A stretch of DNA of 64,000 nucleotides, from NCBI GenBank assembly GCA_008828725.1, contig MEHQ01001225.1, positions 1 to 64,000 on the forward strand, read 5' to 3'. The stretch comes from Saccharina japonica (taxonomy: Eukaryota; Sar; Phaeophyceae; Laminariales; Laminariaceae). The translations under genes and the position numbers were made by a program. This document shows, one piece after another, positions 41,624 through 53,346 of the stretch. The notes beneath the pieces were generated by a model. It was given only the letters and a program-made list of their open reading frames with translations, made no database searches and had not been told where the DNA came from. How positions within the stretch are numbered: the first letter of the stretch is position 1; the number at the start of each line of letters is the position of its first letter.

Positions 41624-41880
41624 GGGGGAGGGGGGGGTGTACTTCATTTCATGCGTAGACGTAGTCGTATGACCGTAGCCCCTCGCATCCCTACAATGCC
41701 AGGACGGGGAACATGTCGGGTTTTCACCGATCAGGCACAGACAATGCTGCACGAAGAGCGGAAGCGCCGTGAGAGTTGAGGCGAGTCGCATCGAAGGGGA
41801 TACTGCATCCTACTAATAAGCCTCTTGTCGAGGCGGACTTCTTGCATACGGATTGACAGCGTCAATTGTATTATCCAGGG
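41624..41880 (-). mobile_element. Poly(C)-tailed SINE-like element, diverged
   Basis: G-tract then TGTACTTCATTTCATGCGTA and the 3' half. A LINE copy follows after a second G-tract at 41888-41899. Confidence 0.7.
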
Positions 41881-41887
41881 GGCAGCC

Positions 41888-42776
41888 GGGGGGGGGGGGC
41901 GTACTCATTTGTTGCTTGCCTTAGTCATTTGACCATTGACCACGCATCCCTTTCGAGACGGAGCACCGTTCCTACTCCTAATAGAGACACCTCCAACACT
42001 TGGGCGCTCATTACGTTGTTTTCATATATTACAAAGAAACGTTTTGCTAATCTTATCCCCTTCCTGTTTCGCAGCCTGTGGTCACCATCTATCTCCTAAG
42101 ATAGCGATTTTCTCGCTACTATTTAGTGTAGCCAAACTGCTCCATGTCACACTCGTCCTATTTTTCTCATCTCCTCCTGCTAGACACATCCCTTTCCTCC
42201 TTGTACCTTTCACATTCTCCCACTATGTGAATTCTACTCTCTATGGCCTTGCCACATGGGACATCTGTGCATCTACTTCCTCCTCCTCCCGGCTACTGGT
42301 ATCCTCCTTCTTCTTTCTCGGCAGGTCCAGGTCCCCTACACGAAATGCAAGTTTCAGCTTTTTCGCGAAGTCCATTGGGCCGTGCAGATACCTTTTCATT
42401 CCTATTCCTTCTCTCAACCCCCCGTATATCTCTATTAGTAAGTGTTCTTCCCCTTCCACCTTTCTTTCTTAGCGCTAGCCTTTCCCTTCTTTCTACCTTT
42501 CTTTTACTTCTGTCTTGTACCGCTAAATTTCTCTGGGCCAGCATCTCTTTTTGGTTTCTATATCCTTCCATACTTTCTCGACTACGCTATCCCACCTTAT
42601 TCCAGCTCGCCCTTTGGTTACTTTCTCCCATACAGCTTTATCAGCTATGGCTGGCAACCTCTTATTTGGCATGTTCTTTATCTTTATATTGCCAGTTTCA
42701 ACTTACGCACGTCTCTATTTGTCTTAAGTGGGTACATTCCCAGTTTGCTCTCAATACTGTATTAACCGAGCCGGGG
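41888..42776 (-). mobile_element. Poly(C)-tailed LINE, 5'-truncated copy
   Basis: In inverse: G-tract (41888-41899), GCGTACTCATTTGTTGCTTG, and ~870 bases matching 31210-31970 of the longest copy (CCACTTAAGAC block, GGACCTGGACCTGCC). Small shifts between the copies break the frame. Confidence 0.8.
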
Positions 42777-42939
42777 AGGTAGAATGTGGTTGCACTCTTT
42801 GCTATGAGTACTGAGAGGTGTACTCCGTCAGCGTATGGCCGATAGCTCGCAATCCCATAAATCCGGACGGGCACGTTTACACGGCAGATTGCACCAAGCG
42901 TGAGTGCGGAGGAAGGGGGGGGGGGGGTGGGGGGGGGGG

Positions 42940-43446
42940 TACTCATGTCGTGCACGGCCGTAGTCATATGACCATAGACCCTCGCATCCCTACAATGCCG
43001 GGACGGAGCACGTTGGGTTTTCACCAACCAGGCAGACATTGCTTGCACCAAGCGCGAGCGCCGTGAGGTATTGGACGAGTCGCATGGAGGGTGAGCTGCA
43101 TCCTGCTAGAACCGCCTCTGAGGGGACTTGCGTATGGACGACAGCCTCCAATGAATTATTTAATTTCTGGTGGTAGGCGCCTTCGCGAGAGATACTTAGG
43201 GCAATGGGTATTACTATGTAACTGCCTCATGGATGCCTTACCATATCACACTACGTGATACGATCATTCCCCTTGTGCGGAGTTGAGCTTCCCGACGCAC
43301 AAATGATCTACCGACCCCAGTCTTGGGTGACCGCCAAAAAAAAAAAAATAACGGTACCCTGGTGTCTAGCTCACGCAGTGAGAGACATGTTTTACAGCGT
43401 CAGTTGCCAGCGACGCCAACCCAACCATAAGATATATAATATATGC
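42940..43446 (-). mobile_element. Poly(C)-tailed SINE-like element, full length
   Basis: G-tracts on both sides (42915-42939 and 43447-43462); all family blocks present. Confidence 0.8.
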
Positions 43447-43777
43447 GGGGGGGGGGGGGGGGTACTTTAGNGTTAGGATCAGGGTTAGGGTTATAGTCGG
43501 CCTTCTAGGGCAATACCAGAACAATTATTATTATTATCATATTTGCCATCCGACAATGTGCAGCATGAGCTTCAACGTTGATCACTCATAACATTCCCGA
43601 AAGCAGAAAACCACGGAATACCACAACAATAGGGCTAGGGTTAGGGTTAGGCGTATAGGTTTCCACTCCAACCCCGCGTTACTACTCACATAGAGGTGGA
43701 TAATGTGAAATGTTCAAGGAGGAACGGGGATGTGTTAGAGGTATGCATGTACAATGTACGATTGAGTGTATTTTTTC

Positions 43778-44024
43778 TAGGGCTGGGCACTGGCAGTAGT
43801 AATCTACTGATTGACCCGGCCAGTATATTCGCCAGAAGTTTTTTTTCTCATGTACGCTCAAGAAACACGCGGTATTATAATATGGAAACCCACCAAATGC
43901 GTTTCGGGAGGAGAGAGAAGAGAGGAGAGATACACAGTATACTGCTGCAATCCAGTATACTGATTGATTTTGACGACAATATAATCGCTACTGCATGAGT
44001 CAGCTATTATAGTGCCCAGCCCTA
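43778..44024. mobile_element. hAT-like MITE, TAGGGCTGGGCAC ends, copy 2
   Basis: The same ends, flanked by ATTTTTTC and TTTTTTTC, a 7-of-8 match consistent with a hAT-type 8-bp duplication. Confidence 0.78.
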
Positions 44025-44112
44025 TTTTTTTCCGTTCACATAACGCACATGTAGGCTGGAGGCAGTAAGAGAAAACCACAAAGTCAACCCATGGTTACAA
44101 CGTCAACCATGC

Positions 44113-44262
44113 AAACCTTCGACAGATCACGATCCAGATCATCTATTGGTATATCTTGACCTGCCGTTATGATGAGTTGTTGTGCAGGATCTGTATAGTA
44201 CAGACCCAACCCAGGAAACATGCCCTAGATCGTGCAGAATATGCCGCTCCCACCCGGCAACA
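44113..44262 (-). repeat. Interspersed repeat related to the 5465-6045 minisatellite
   Basis: It shares CCGTTATGATGAGTTGTTG, CAGGATCTGTATAGTACAGA and CCCACCCGGCAACAT with 58290-58500 in inverse. Confidence 0.6.
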
Positions 44263-44272
44263 TAAGCTACCA

Positions 44273-44394
44273 TTACGGGGGACCATAGTAAATACTAGTA
44301 AATAGGACCTACGGTACACAAAAAACTATGTATACGAAGTATATATTTTACTAACAATATTTGGTACAAAAAACTTATTATGGGCCCCCGTAAT
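44273..44394. mobile_element. TTACGGGGG MITE copy, next to an (ACT)n array
   Basis: Inverted relative to most copies. Its right end, GGGCCCCCGTAA, is followed directly by the (ACT)n array. Confidence 0.7.
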
Positions 44395-44438
44395 ACTACT
44401 ACTACTACTGCTATTACTACTACTACTACTACTGCTAT

Positions 44439-44532
<94 letters not shown>

Positions 44533-44572
44533 GCTACTACTACTACTACTACTACTGCTACTACTACTATTG
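44393..44572 (+). repeat. (ACT)n microsatellite
   Basis: About 180 bases of ACT with occasional GCT/ATT changes, starting at the end of a MITE. Confidence 0.95.
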
Positions 44573-44939
44573 AAGTAGACATACTGTAGAAGGAAGTTAG
44601 ACTTTGCGCATAGGTTTCCTTTGTTTCCGTCTAGGTTTTCTGCTTTCGGGAAGGTTGTGAGTGATCAACGTTGAAGCTCATCATGCCGCACATTATCGGA
44701 TGGCAAAGATTATAATAATAAAAATGGATACTATTCATACTACAGCTTTCTGTTTTACATGTATTACATATATTTTCTGTAAGGCGGTGCAATAAGTACC
44801 ATTATGGGTATACACGCAAATACGTACTGCGGGTATGAGATCATGTGACGTGCTAGTAATGTAAATGTACATACACCGCCTGCCTTCGGGCGCATCCAAC
44901 GGGACTCGCTCCGTCATAACCCCCCCCCCGCGCGCCCAG

Positions 44940-45154
44940 AGTATCTTAGGAGATAGATGGTGGCCACAGGCGGCGAATCAGGAAGGAGACAAATTAGCAA
45001 AAAAATCTTTGTGATATATTGAAAGAACGTAACGAACGCCCGAGTGTTGGAGGTGTCTCTATTAGGAGTAGGAGCGGTGCTCCGTCTCGAAAGGGATGCG
45101 TGGTCAATGGTCAAATGACTAAGGCAAGCAACAAATGAGTACCCCCCCCCCCCC
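44940..45154 (+). mobile_element. Poly(C)-tailed LINE, 3' fragment
   Basis: It starts after a C-tract (44930-44939) and ends GCAACAAATGAGTAC plus a C-tract at 45142-45154. Confidence 0.75.
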
Positions 45155-45317
45155 TCGACTCGCCCAACACCTCACGGCGCTTCGCGCTGGTGCTAGCAAT
45201 GTCTGCCTGGTCGGTGAAAACCCAACGTGCTCCGTCCCGGCATTGTAGGATGCGAGGGTCTATGGTCATACGATACGGCCATGCACGACATGAGTGCACC
45301 CCCCCCCCCCCCCCCCC
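45155..45317 (+). mobile_element. Poly(C)-tailed SINE-like element, 3' part
   Basis: It starts directly after the C-tail of the LINE copy 44940-45154 and ends CATGAGTGCA then a C-tract. Confidence 0.75.
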
Positions 45318-45567
45318 AAGGGTTTGTGCGGATGGGAAGACGGATGGTGGGTACTGAGGAGTGCAGGCGCGGGCCCACCAACAAGAAGCGTCTAGACTGA
45401 GCAAACCTTAGAACCTTACCGGAACACCATCTTCGAACAACGTTAAGCTTAGACTGTTGTAAACATTTAGTGTAGTGCAATTAGCCGCTGAGGCCGATTT
45501 CTTAATCCAATTTTCTTAGCGTCCTCCTAAATCTTCTTCTTCTTCTTCTTCTTCTTCTTCTGCGACG

Positions 45568-45798
45568 CAGTCCACACGTGGACACGCGATCGACACACGT
45601 ATGCGTATGCCCCGGACCAGCAGCGCATACGCGCACCAACACGAGCCGCTGCTCCAGCCGGCCAAGGAGAGACCGCAACCCGAAGATGGTCATCGCCGCG
45701 TCATCAGACGAGGGGGTCTTAGTGACCCGTCGAGCCCAGAGTACCACGCCAAAACGTTATTGGGTATCCCCTGTCCCCTGTTGTGCGTTATTGTTTGA
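45568..45798 (+). CDS. Candidate exon after a (CTT)n pyrimidine tract (unknown protein)
   Basis: A (TTC)n tract ending GCGACGCAG makes a plausible acceptor. The frame then reads STRGHAIDTRMRMPRTSSAY, AHQHEPLLQPAKERPQPEDG and on to SSPEYHAKTLLG, with many G/C third positions. No convincing donor is seen before the stop. No family was recognised. Confidence 0.27.
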   Translation, partial: QSTRGHAIDTRMRMPRTSSAYAHQHEPLLQPAKERPQPEDGHRRVIRRGGLSDPSSPEYHAKTLLGIPCPLLCVIV

Positions 45799-46077
45799 GT
45801 GCCCCCTCATTCTACCTGGCAGGCATACCTGGCAGGAATTATCGCCTGCCAGGATGAGCATTCTCTCGCACCTTTCCTTCAGAAGGCATCGGGCGGGCGA
45901 ACAAGCAACGAACACAAGGAAACACAAATAATCCCGAGGACCTCGTATGAGTGACCAAGAGCAGAGCCAGAAGCACACCCCCCCTGCTTAAGCAGTAGTA
46001 ACCGGTTCTTATATACAATATTTGGTCCTATTTACTATGGTCCCCAGTAATAGATGTACTAGATGGCCCGCGCAGGT

Positions 46078-46309
46078 CCACAAGCGAGAGGAGAAACTTG
46101 CGTGGCAGCAGAGCGCCGACCACGACCGGCGGATAAGCCACCTCTGCCTCCGAGAGGCGCGCAATTGCCAGCACTACTACGTATGCTCGTCCTGGACAAG
46201 CGAGTGTGCGTCCTTCGACGAGCGCAGCCAAAAACTTAAGCTTGCCACTTCTTCCGCAGTGGAAAGCGATTTGGGCATCTCGTGGGGGAAGAAGGCGGGG
46301 CAGCCTTAA
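46078..46309 (+). CDS. Candidate terminal exon (unknown protein)
   Basis: After CCCGCGCAG the frame reads VHKREEKLAWQQSADHDRRI, SHLCLREARNCQHYYVCSSW, TSECASFDERSQKLKLATSS, then ESDLGISWGKKAGQP and a TAA stop. Composition is mixed, third positions are G/C-rich, and five Cys occur in the first two-thirds. A MITE remnant (46017-46052) lies directly upstream and supplies another possible AG acceptor. The phase link to the 45.6-kb candidate was not established. Function unknown. Confidence 0.38.
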
Positions 46310-46342
46310 CCGATCAGCTAGCGGTAAACAAAAAAGAGTAGC

Positions 46343-46628
46343 GGGGGGGGGGGGGGTACTCATTTGTTGCTTTCCTTAGTCGTTTGACCATTGACCACGC
46401 ATCCCTTTCGAGACGAAGCACCGTTCCTACTCCTAAAAGAGACACCTCCAATACTTGGGCGCTCATTACGTAGTTTCCATACATTACAAATAAACTTTTT
46501 GCTAATTCTACCCTCTTCTTGTTTCTTCGCCTCCTTCGGCCACCATCTATCTCCTAAGATAGCGATCGTTTTATCGCTACTATCTACAGTAGTGTACCAA
46601 ACTTCTCCATGTCACATTCGTCTATTTT
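46343..46628 (-). mobile_element. Poly(C)-tailed LINE, 3' fragment
   Basis: G-tract, TACTCATTTGTTGC, AGAGACACCTCCAATACTTG, through the CTAAGATAGCGATCG block. Confidence 0.8.
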
Positions 46629-46629
46629 C

Positions 46630-46850
46630 CTGCGGGGTACTCATTATACTCGCATGTCATGCATGGACGTAGTCTTATTACCATAGACCCTTGCATCTCT
46701 ACAATGCCGGGACGGAGCACGTTGGGTTTTCACCAACCACAGACAGGCAGGCATTGCGTGCACCAAGCGCGCAGCGCCGTGAGGTGTTGGGCGAGTCACA
46801 CGGACGGTGAGGGCTTGCTAGAAAAGGACTCCTACGGATGGTCTCGGTGA
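46630..46850 (-). mobile_element. Poly(C)-tailed SINE-like element, truncated
   Basis: It begins directly where the LINE copy 46343-46628 stops (GCGGGGTACTCATTATACTC). Confidence 0.65.
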
Positions 46851-46878
46851 CCATACAGACATTACGCTATACTAGCCA

Positions 46879-47150
46879 GGGGGGGGGTGTACTCATGACG
46901 TGCATGTCCGTAGTCATATGACCATAGACCCTAGCATCCCTGCAACGCCGGGACGGAGCTCGTTGGGGTTTCACCAACCACAGGCAGACATTGCTTGCAC
47001 CAAGCGCGAAGCGCCGTGAGGTGCTGGGCGAGTCGCATGAAGGGTGAGCTGCATCCTACTAAGAATCGCCTGCGAGGCGCACTCGCATAATATGGACGAC
47101 CGCCTCCAATGAAATGATTTGGTTTCTGGTGTGGCCACTTCCAGAGAGGG
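46879..47150 (-). mobile_element. Poly(C)-tailed SINE-like element, truncated
   Basis: G-tract, TGTACTCATGACGTGCATG, and the 3' half through GGTGTGGCCACTTCCAGAGA. Confidence 0.75.
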
Positions 47151-47224
47151 GAGGTGGAAGGTTAACATCCATGGCGTGTGGGGGGATGGAGCCTGGATGC
47201 TGATTTGCTTCCTGCCAGGCGTTG

Positions 47225-47316
47225 TACTATTGGGTGAGACACGGCATTAGTCCGTTGGGCTATACTATCTACTGGTAAAAGGTTAACCTATCATCCACCC
47301 AATCTAAGCCTTATAC
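47225..47316 (-). mobile_element. tRNA-derived SINE, 5' fragment
   Basis: ATTAGTCCGTTGGGCTA and AAAGGTTAACC with the usual right flank CTAAGCCTTAT. Confidence 0.6.
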
Positions 47317-47950
47317 TCAAAACAGTAGTATCTCCTCGCAGGTCACATACATACGACTACAAACAGTACTACTTAATGTAGAAGATTTACACTTAAACAT
47401 GCAAATACAGCCCAGTATAATAATATTGTTCGTCGAAATCAAAATACTCCCCCGGGATTGAGTCATATTGGTTGGCGTTTGTTAATAGTATATTGCGCGG
47501 CACAACAGGTAGTAGGTAGAGTGAGGTCGCGTGGTGATCAGTGTGGTTAATACGTTGTTGTTAGTACCTTCTGACGTCGACGGCAGGACACGGAACGAAC
47601 AAAAGTACGTTGTCATATATCGGTGCACCACCTCATAATGCTCTTAGTGCATTTGGTTATTATTGCTGCTGTTACGGAGAAGAAAGTAGTCTCGTTTTCC
47701 TGCCGTTTTCCTGCCGTTTGCTGTTGATTTTGATTTTTGATTTTGGAGTATGTTCGCAGTTTTCATACAATAGTTTCGTGGTTAATTTCGTGATTCTTGT
47801 GTACCCATTTGTTTGTGGATGTATCTCCTGCACGGCGAGCAGATAATTTGTGGACTGTGTGAGCGTGAGGAACGAGCGCAGACAGATCAGATCTAGATCA
47901 CTTTTTTTCGCCCGCATCCAGAAATGGTTTGGATACCGCCTATAATTATT
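47316..47950. other. Region with no gene recognised
   Basis: AT-rich. A minus-strand frame at 47672-47917 reaches a possible donor but lacks a clear acceptor. It could be an exon partner of the 48.0-kb candidate. Confidence 0.3.
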
Positions 47951-48034
47951 TCAACTCGACAACGATTAACCCGGCCCAGGAGACTCCGAAGGAATTAACG
48001 TATACTACCACCACCAACCAGTAGAAGTACGTAC

Positions 48035-48121
48035 GTAGAACTTTATGAACTTTTCGTTGTTTTCGTACTGTACGTACTCGTAATGTTTTGTGATGATTTG
48101 GCTTGCCACATCCTGTGCCAT
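48035..48121 (-). CDS. Candidate coding exon (unknown protein)
   Basis: The acceptor TTTTGTTATCAG opens 29 codons, MAQDVASQIITKHYEYVQYE then NNEKFIKFY, before a GTACGT donor. A possible upstream exon ends at 48212 with a GTGAGT donor in matching phase. The lysine-rich, mixed composition looks protein-like. No family was recognised. Confidence 0.3.
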
Positions 48122-48634
48122 CTGATAACAAAATGACATTATTATGCACATATCAGAATGGACATACATGTATATGTCAGCGCATGTTTCAGGCCCGAGA
48201 CTGATACTCACGTACAGCAGTGCCCCTTCTGTTCCTCTCACCCACTCCCTTCCTCCGCTTCGCCTGCCTGCAAGCTTTGTCACCTCGCCTGTCCTTCCCC
48301 CCCCGCATTTCCGTTCAGGCCAAAATGGCCACACCTCCTACCGCACAATCAAAGCCACACTGCACAACAAGTCGAAGTCCTCCGTTTTCTTCTCAAGACA
48401 GATTTTGGTTCTTCTTTTTTTTTGGTACAGAAATGTGACATTTTTCAAAAACTTCCTACGTACGTACAACATGTACAGAAATCAGCTTCTATTTCGTACC
48501 AAAAATACAAAAAAATCAAGAAAAAAGGACTACCGACGGATAGTCATTTGACAACCACATTATTTCCAAGTGAAAAAACAGAACTCGGAATATAAAAAAA
48601 AAATCACGGCGCCACAGGTAGCACCGAATGCCGA

Positions 48635-49102
48635 ATGGCAGCAGACCGCACCGAGAATCTTTTGATCAAACAGCAAGAAAGGGCAAGAGGGGACTTTATC
48701 GTTGACGGCACTATTTCATATGTTTGGACAGCGATCCGCTCGACTCCAGACAACACCTCGGCGCGCGTGCCAGGGACTAGCTGCGGAGCGGAGGGAGGGA
48801 GAATACTAGACACCTTGCCCCCCGAGTGCTCGGTCGTGGCCGAGTCACGGTTCGGTTCGGTGCGGTGCGGTGCGGGGCTGGGCGCCAGGCGTCACCATCT
48901 CTCTTTGGGCTTTCTCCCTGCTGTTGTGTTCAACAACTATCCTCTCAAAAGCAGTGTGGTGCAGCACGGCAGGCAGGCTAGCGAAAGGCAGGCAGGGGGG
49001 TTTGTTTTGCCCGTGGGCTCGGCGCTGCGACCTTGTCGGGCCGGCTCTACCGCTACCATCACGGAAGGCACTACCGTCGTCAGCCCTGGCGGACGCAGGT
49101 GA
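48635..49102 (+). CDS. Hypothetical single-exon frame, 155 codons
   Basis: It starts MAADRTENLLIKQQERARGD, then FIVDGTISYVWTAIRSTPDN. The first ~70 codons look protein-like and the rest is Gly/Arg/Ser-rich. The opposite strand (48604-48813) is equally open, so strand and reality are uncertain. Confidence 0.2.
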   Translation: MAADRTENLLIKQQERARGDFIVDGTISYVWTAIRSTPDNTSARVPGTSCGAEGGRILDTLPPECSVVAESRFGSVRCGAGLGARRHHLSLGFLPAVVFNNYPLKSSVVQHGRQASERQAGGFVLPVGSALRPCRAGSTATITEGTTVVSPGGRR

Positions 49103-49109
49103 GCGCGTG

Positions 49110-50217
49110 CTTTGTCGTGTGCTTGTACCCATAGCGGCTGGAGGAGGTGGTCTGGCATGTGCGGCTCGTGTGTCTTTTACTACCTCTAACGAATACAAGG
49201 CAGCAAGGCAGCTTCTGTGCGTTGTCTGCTCTGCTGCTACGACCTGTTGTTCGTTGCATTGCGGCTGTTGAACCCTTGGCTCTCTCTCCCCCACGACAAG
49301 GGCAGTAGAGGGAGAGCAGCTCCTAGCTACTGTTATTGTTTTGGTTGGATCGATAAACCTCCACCCAAGCTGACCGATACGCCGCGTAGTCCATTGGGCC
49401 GCCTGTGGTGGCTGTCAGCAGCTTTTCACCCTTGGAGACGAAATAACGCTTTGCGTATGGCGATGCTGCTGCTGCTGCTGTGATGCTGCTGCTGCCGAGA
49501 GGCGATGCTTGGAGAGAGAGGCAACATCTATTGCTGTACGTAGCCCGGCCTATTTGTCACCCCTTGCCTTGTTCGCGTGTATCCGCGACGGACGGCGATG
49601 GTATCATTTTTTTTAGGAATGTTGTGTGGTTTCTCTTGTCCTGTTGCTTGTACGTGGGATAAAAAAAATGATGGCCTTTGTTTGCTGTGTGTGTTGCAAT
49701 TAGTTCGCTGCGGAGTTACTGCTGTAGAGTATACCCGGTATATACAGCAGTAGTGTAAGTACGGACAGTAAAATATCTTGAAAAATCAATAGCCGAAAAG
49801 TCCTCTCTCTCTTTCCTGCTGTCTGTGTGTGCCGATTGCTAGATCCCGGGAGATTAACAGGGTGATGCAAAGGTGGGTGGTGTGTGGTGGGATCTGGAAA
49901 ACAAAAACTTTTGACGTACGACGTATGTATTTTGTTCTTGCTCGTCTTTGTTGGGCAAAAAGGCACGCTCACACGTATCCCGATCTGTCATCCATCCATG
50001 CAATCATCCGTCCACCCATCCATATATATCCATGCATCCACGCATCCACCCATCCATCCATCCATCTGAAAGTAGCAGCAGCAGCAGGAGGAGCTGCTGC
50101 TGCTGCTGCTGCAGCCAGTACGTACTATACACGTGAAATGAGCAGCAGCACAAGAACAATAGCAACAGCAGCAGCGCAGCAGCAGTGAATAAACAGCAAG
50201 AGGAAACTCTTCTCTCT

Positions 50218-50261
<44 letters not shown>

Positions 50262-50420
50262 GAGCTGCTGGTTTCCAATCAGCAAGCGTGTAATACCTGG
50301 TATACAACAGCAGTACCGCCCGCCGTGTAAACACGCCACACACCGTGCGACGAAATTCCGAGCCGAGTTTCTCTAAAACCTGAAGGGCACAGCAATACGA
50401 CAATGGTGAAGCAGCAGCAG
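49110..50420. other. CTG/CAG, CT and CATC microsatellite region
   Basis: (GCTGCTG)n at 49464-49497 and 50090-50112, (GCAG)n at 50070-50190, (TCCATCCA)n at 49990-50068 and (CT)n at 50210-50260. A strong CAG/CTG hairpin can form at 50070-50112. No gene is seen. Confidence 0.7.
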
Positions 50421-50926
50421 CAGCAGCAGTGGCTATCGGAAAGATCTCGTCGAGATGTTTCGATAGGCAGACGCATCATCGCTCGCTTTTTGGACCATTT
50501 ATGATTGTCGAGAAAAACCATCTTCCGAAATTCGTCGGAGCGTCGGAGAGTCGGAGGGTGTGTGTTTTATCATGTTATCAAGGCGGTCGCCCCGACAACG
50601 TACGAGTATGGTGTGATACGTGCGAGTAATGTACTGGTTGGTACGCATATTAACTCGTATGCTACACTTCTGTACGACGCACTGCACCCATACCATCCGT
50701 AAGATATACACGAGAATAGACATATCATACGTACGGAGTGTACGTACCGAGAGGGAATTTGTGGAAATTATTGCACGGGGCTGAGGGCAAACTGCAAAAG
50801 GCTAGCACAAAGCGTGTCTTATCGGCCCGTCCTCCCGTGTGTGCAGTGTGTGTTCTTCGCCCAGTTGTTTACCGTGCCGACCATCGACATTCAGCACATC
50901 TTGTATACAGCAGTAGTACAGCAGTA

Positions 50927-51097
50927 GTACAGGACACCTAATAAGAAACAGGCTAATAAGAAAGCCAGGCTGAGATTTAGAATAAAATAAGAATTTCGCG
51001 AGTCGTTATCTTGAAATTAGTGTAGAAAGCACCCTCTCTGAAATAAGAAACCCAGCCTGGACCAGATTTCTTGTGTCTTGTTAGGTGTCCTGTACTG
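50927..51097. mobile_element. Tc1/mariner-like MITE, CAGTACAGG family
   Basis: The same termini as the copy at 9246, in the opposite orientation, with the internal blocks AATAAGAAACAGGC and GAAACCCAGCCTGGACCAGA. Confidence 0.75.
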
Positions 51098-51798
51098 TCG
51101 TATACATGACAGGTACAATACAACGCTCAGTAACGATTGAGGCTCGTACGTACGTAAAAGATTACCGGTATGCCTGGTACAGGCAGTAGTTTGCGTACGA
51201 AGCACTTAAATTAAATGCATGATTGTGAAATACCAGAGGTATGATATGTCATCATGTGGTATCGCAACTGCCTGTACGCGTACCGCCAACTGCTGATGCT
51301 CGGCTGGTGCGCTATATCCTATGAGCGTATTGACCTACAGTATGTACTTCGTATAGATAGATGGCATAGGTGGTGCTGTTACGCTACTGCTGCTGCTGTT
51401 ACACACGGCGAGAACAGCACAGCACAGCAAGCCGTAGTGCCGGTACTAAATAACTGCGTACCAGGTACGTATTAGTTGTATTGGTGATGCCGATATGTTA
51501 CCAACAACCCAAGCAGACCAAAGGGTTGTTACATGTTATTAATACGTTGCTGATGGTTTTTCCTTTTGGCGCAAAAATGTGCGCAAACCGGAAACCAGCA
51601 TGTTCGCATTTGTACATGTTCACATCTCGTCATTGAACCGCTATCATACAGCAGTACTCGTACACATACTGCCGTGCATGGCAGACCCCCCCCCCCCCTT
51701 CATATTATATCATACCTGGTACGAGGTAGTGGTACTTTTACTGGGCATACACAGTAGGATAATCACGAGAGGGATACCGAAAAGATGTCGAAGACAAC

Positions 51799-51894
51799 AA
51801 ACAACAACGAGCAACCAGTATAATATTATACCAGTACCTACTGGCTGTAGCTCTAATACTGCTGTACCAGTATACTGGTTGCTCGTTGTTGTTT
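51799..51894. repeat. Perfect 24-bp-arm foldback
   Basis: Arms AACAACGAGCAACCAGTATA and TATACTGGTTGCTCGTTGTT surround a ~48-base loop. Only one copy is seen. Confidence 0.7.
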
Positions 51895-52126
51895 GGTGTC
51901 CTTGACATGTTTTCGTTATTCATCTCTGCATTTCTGTGATTGTCCTACGACCACATCCGCACATACAGATCATTCATACTCATACCGTTACATATCATGT
52001 ACCGGGATATGATATAACCAACGACACCGAGCAAACCTTGAGGGTAATCCGTCAGTAAGATCCGTGTCCATACCGATTGCTCTGCCTATATTATGTGCGA
52101 GAGTTCTATGAATAGAGCTACGAGTA

Positions 52127-52244
52127 TTACGGGGGACCATAGTAAATAGGACCAACTATTACTATTGTTACAGTAGTAAAAATTGGGATATATACATATT
52201 TAGTGTGTAACGTGGGTCCTATTTACTCTGTGGTCCCTCGTAAT
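52127..52244. mobile_element. TTACGGGGG MITE copy with TA flanks
   Basis: TA then TTACGGGGGACCATAG on the left, CTGTGGTCCCTCGTAA then TA on the right: a clear TA target duplication. Confidence 0.75.
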
Positions 52245-52251
52245 AGAGATA

Positions 52252-52507
52252 CAGTATAGGACACCTTGATAAGAAACAGGCTATAATAAGAAAGCCATGC
52301 TGCGATTTAGAGGAAAATAAGAAATTCGGCAGTCACTATCATGAAATTAGTGTATAAAGCACCCTCTCTCAAATAGGCTGAGATTTAGAGAAAAATAAGA
52401 AATTTGAGAGTCATTATCTTGAAATTGTAGTGTATAAAGCACACTCTCTCGAATAAGAAACCCTGCCTGGACCAGATTTCCTGTTTCTTATTAGGTGTCC
52501 TGTACTG
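52252..52507. mobile_element. Tc1/mariner-like MITE with internal duplication
   Basis: TA flanks and CAGTATAGGACACC/GGTGTCCTGTACTG ends. An ~85-bp internal block (CTGAGATTTAGAG...CACCCTCTCTC) occurs twice, making it longer than other copies. It directly follows another MITE family member at 52127-52244. Confidence 0.75.
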
Positions 52508-52609
52508 TATACCTGGTATACCGTAAATTTTTTGTTGGAGTTCGCACAATGGTGCCATCGCTTTTCAGCGCTTGATTTCTCGACAAAGATTATAATAAAA
52601 GTCGAACAT

Positions 52610-53175
52610 GATGTTTTTCGGAAGGCTCTCGGAAGGCTCTCGATCAAGATCTTTCCGAAAAACGCCTTATTCGGTACTGGAAACCTTTTCTCCCCGTTCT
52701 GGAAAAACCGAGCGCTGAAAAAGATGTTTCCGAAAACACCTCGTTCGATATTGGCAACCTTTTATCCCCGTTCTGGAAAAACCGAGCTCTGAAAAAAGAT
52801 GTTTCCGAAAACACTTTGTTCGGTATTGGCAACCTTCTCTCCCCGTTCTGGAAAAATCGAACGCTGAAAAAAGAAGTTTCCGAAAACACCTTGTTCGGTA
52901 CGGCATATTGGCAACCTTCTTCCAGGTCTGGAAAAATCGAGCGCAAAAAAAAATAATCCGAAACCACCTTGTTCGGTATTGACAACCTTTTCTCACCGTT
53001 CTGGAAAAATCGAGCGCGGAAAAAAGATTTCTCCGAAAACCCCTTGTTCGGTAGTGGCAACCAACCTTCTCTCCCCGTTCTGGAAAAATCGAGCGCTGAA
53101 AAAAAGAATTATCTGAATTCACCTTGTTCGGTATTGGCAACCTTATTCCCGTTCTGGAAAAAATCGAGCGCTGAA
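52610..53175 (+). repeat. Minisatellite, ~78-bp units with unit length divisible by three
   Basis: Seven to eight units of TTTCCGAAAACACCTTGTTC, GGTATTGGCAACCTT and CCCGTTCTGGAAAAATCGAG. The period keeps frames open on both strands. No start, splice context or non-repeat flank suggests a gene. Confidence 0.85.
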
Positions 53176-53346
53176 AACCGATCGCACCCCCGTGCGAACT
53201 CAACGCTCTTTACGGGTACATATATACCGTATACTTCGTATACTGTCATCAAGATAATAAGATATCACACCCCCCTGTGGGATGATTTTTTTTTCATTTT
53301 TCGAGCCGATGTTGTCCAAAACAAGGGAGGCACACAAAACGAAATA

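Noticed and set aside
52414-53203. Minus-strand repeat protein (FSRTGRKGCQYRTRCF units)
   Set aside because: An artefact of a 78-bp minisatellite whose period is divisible by three.
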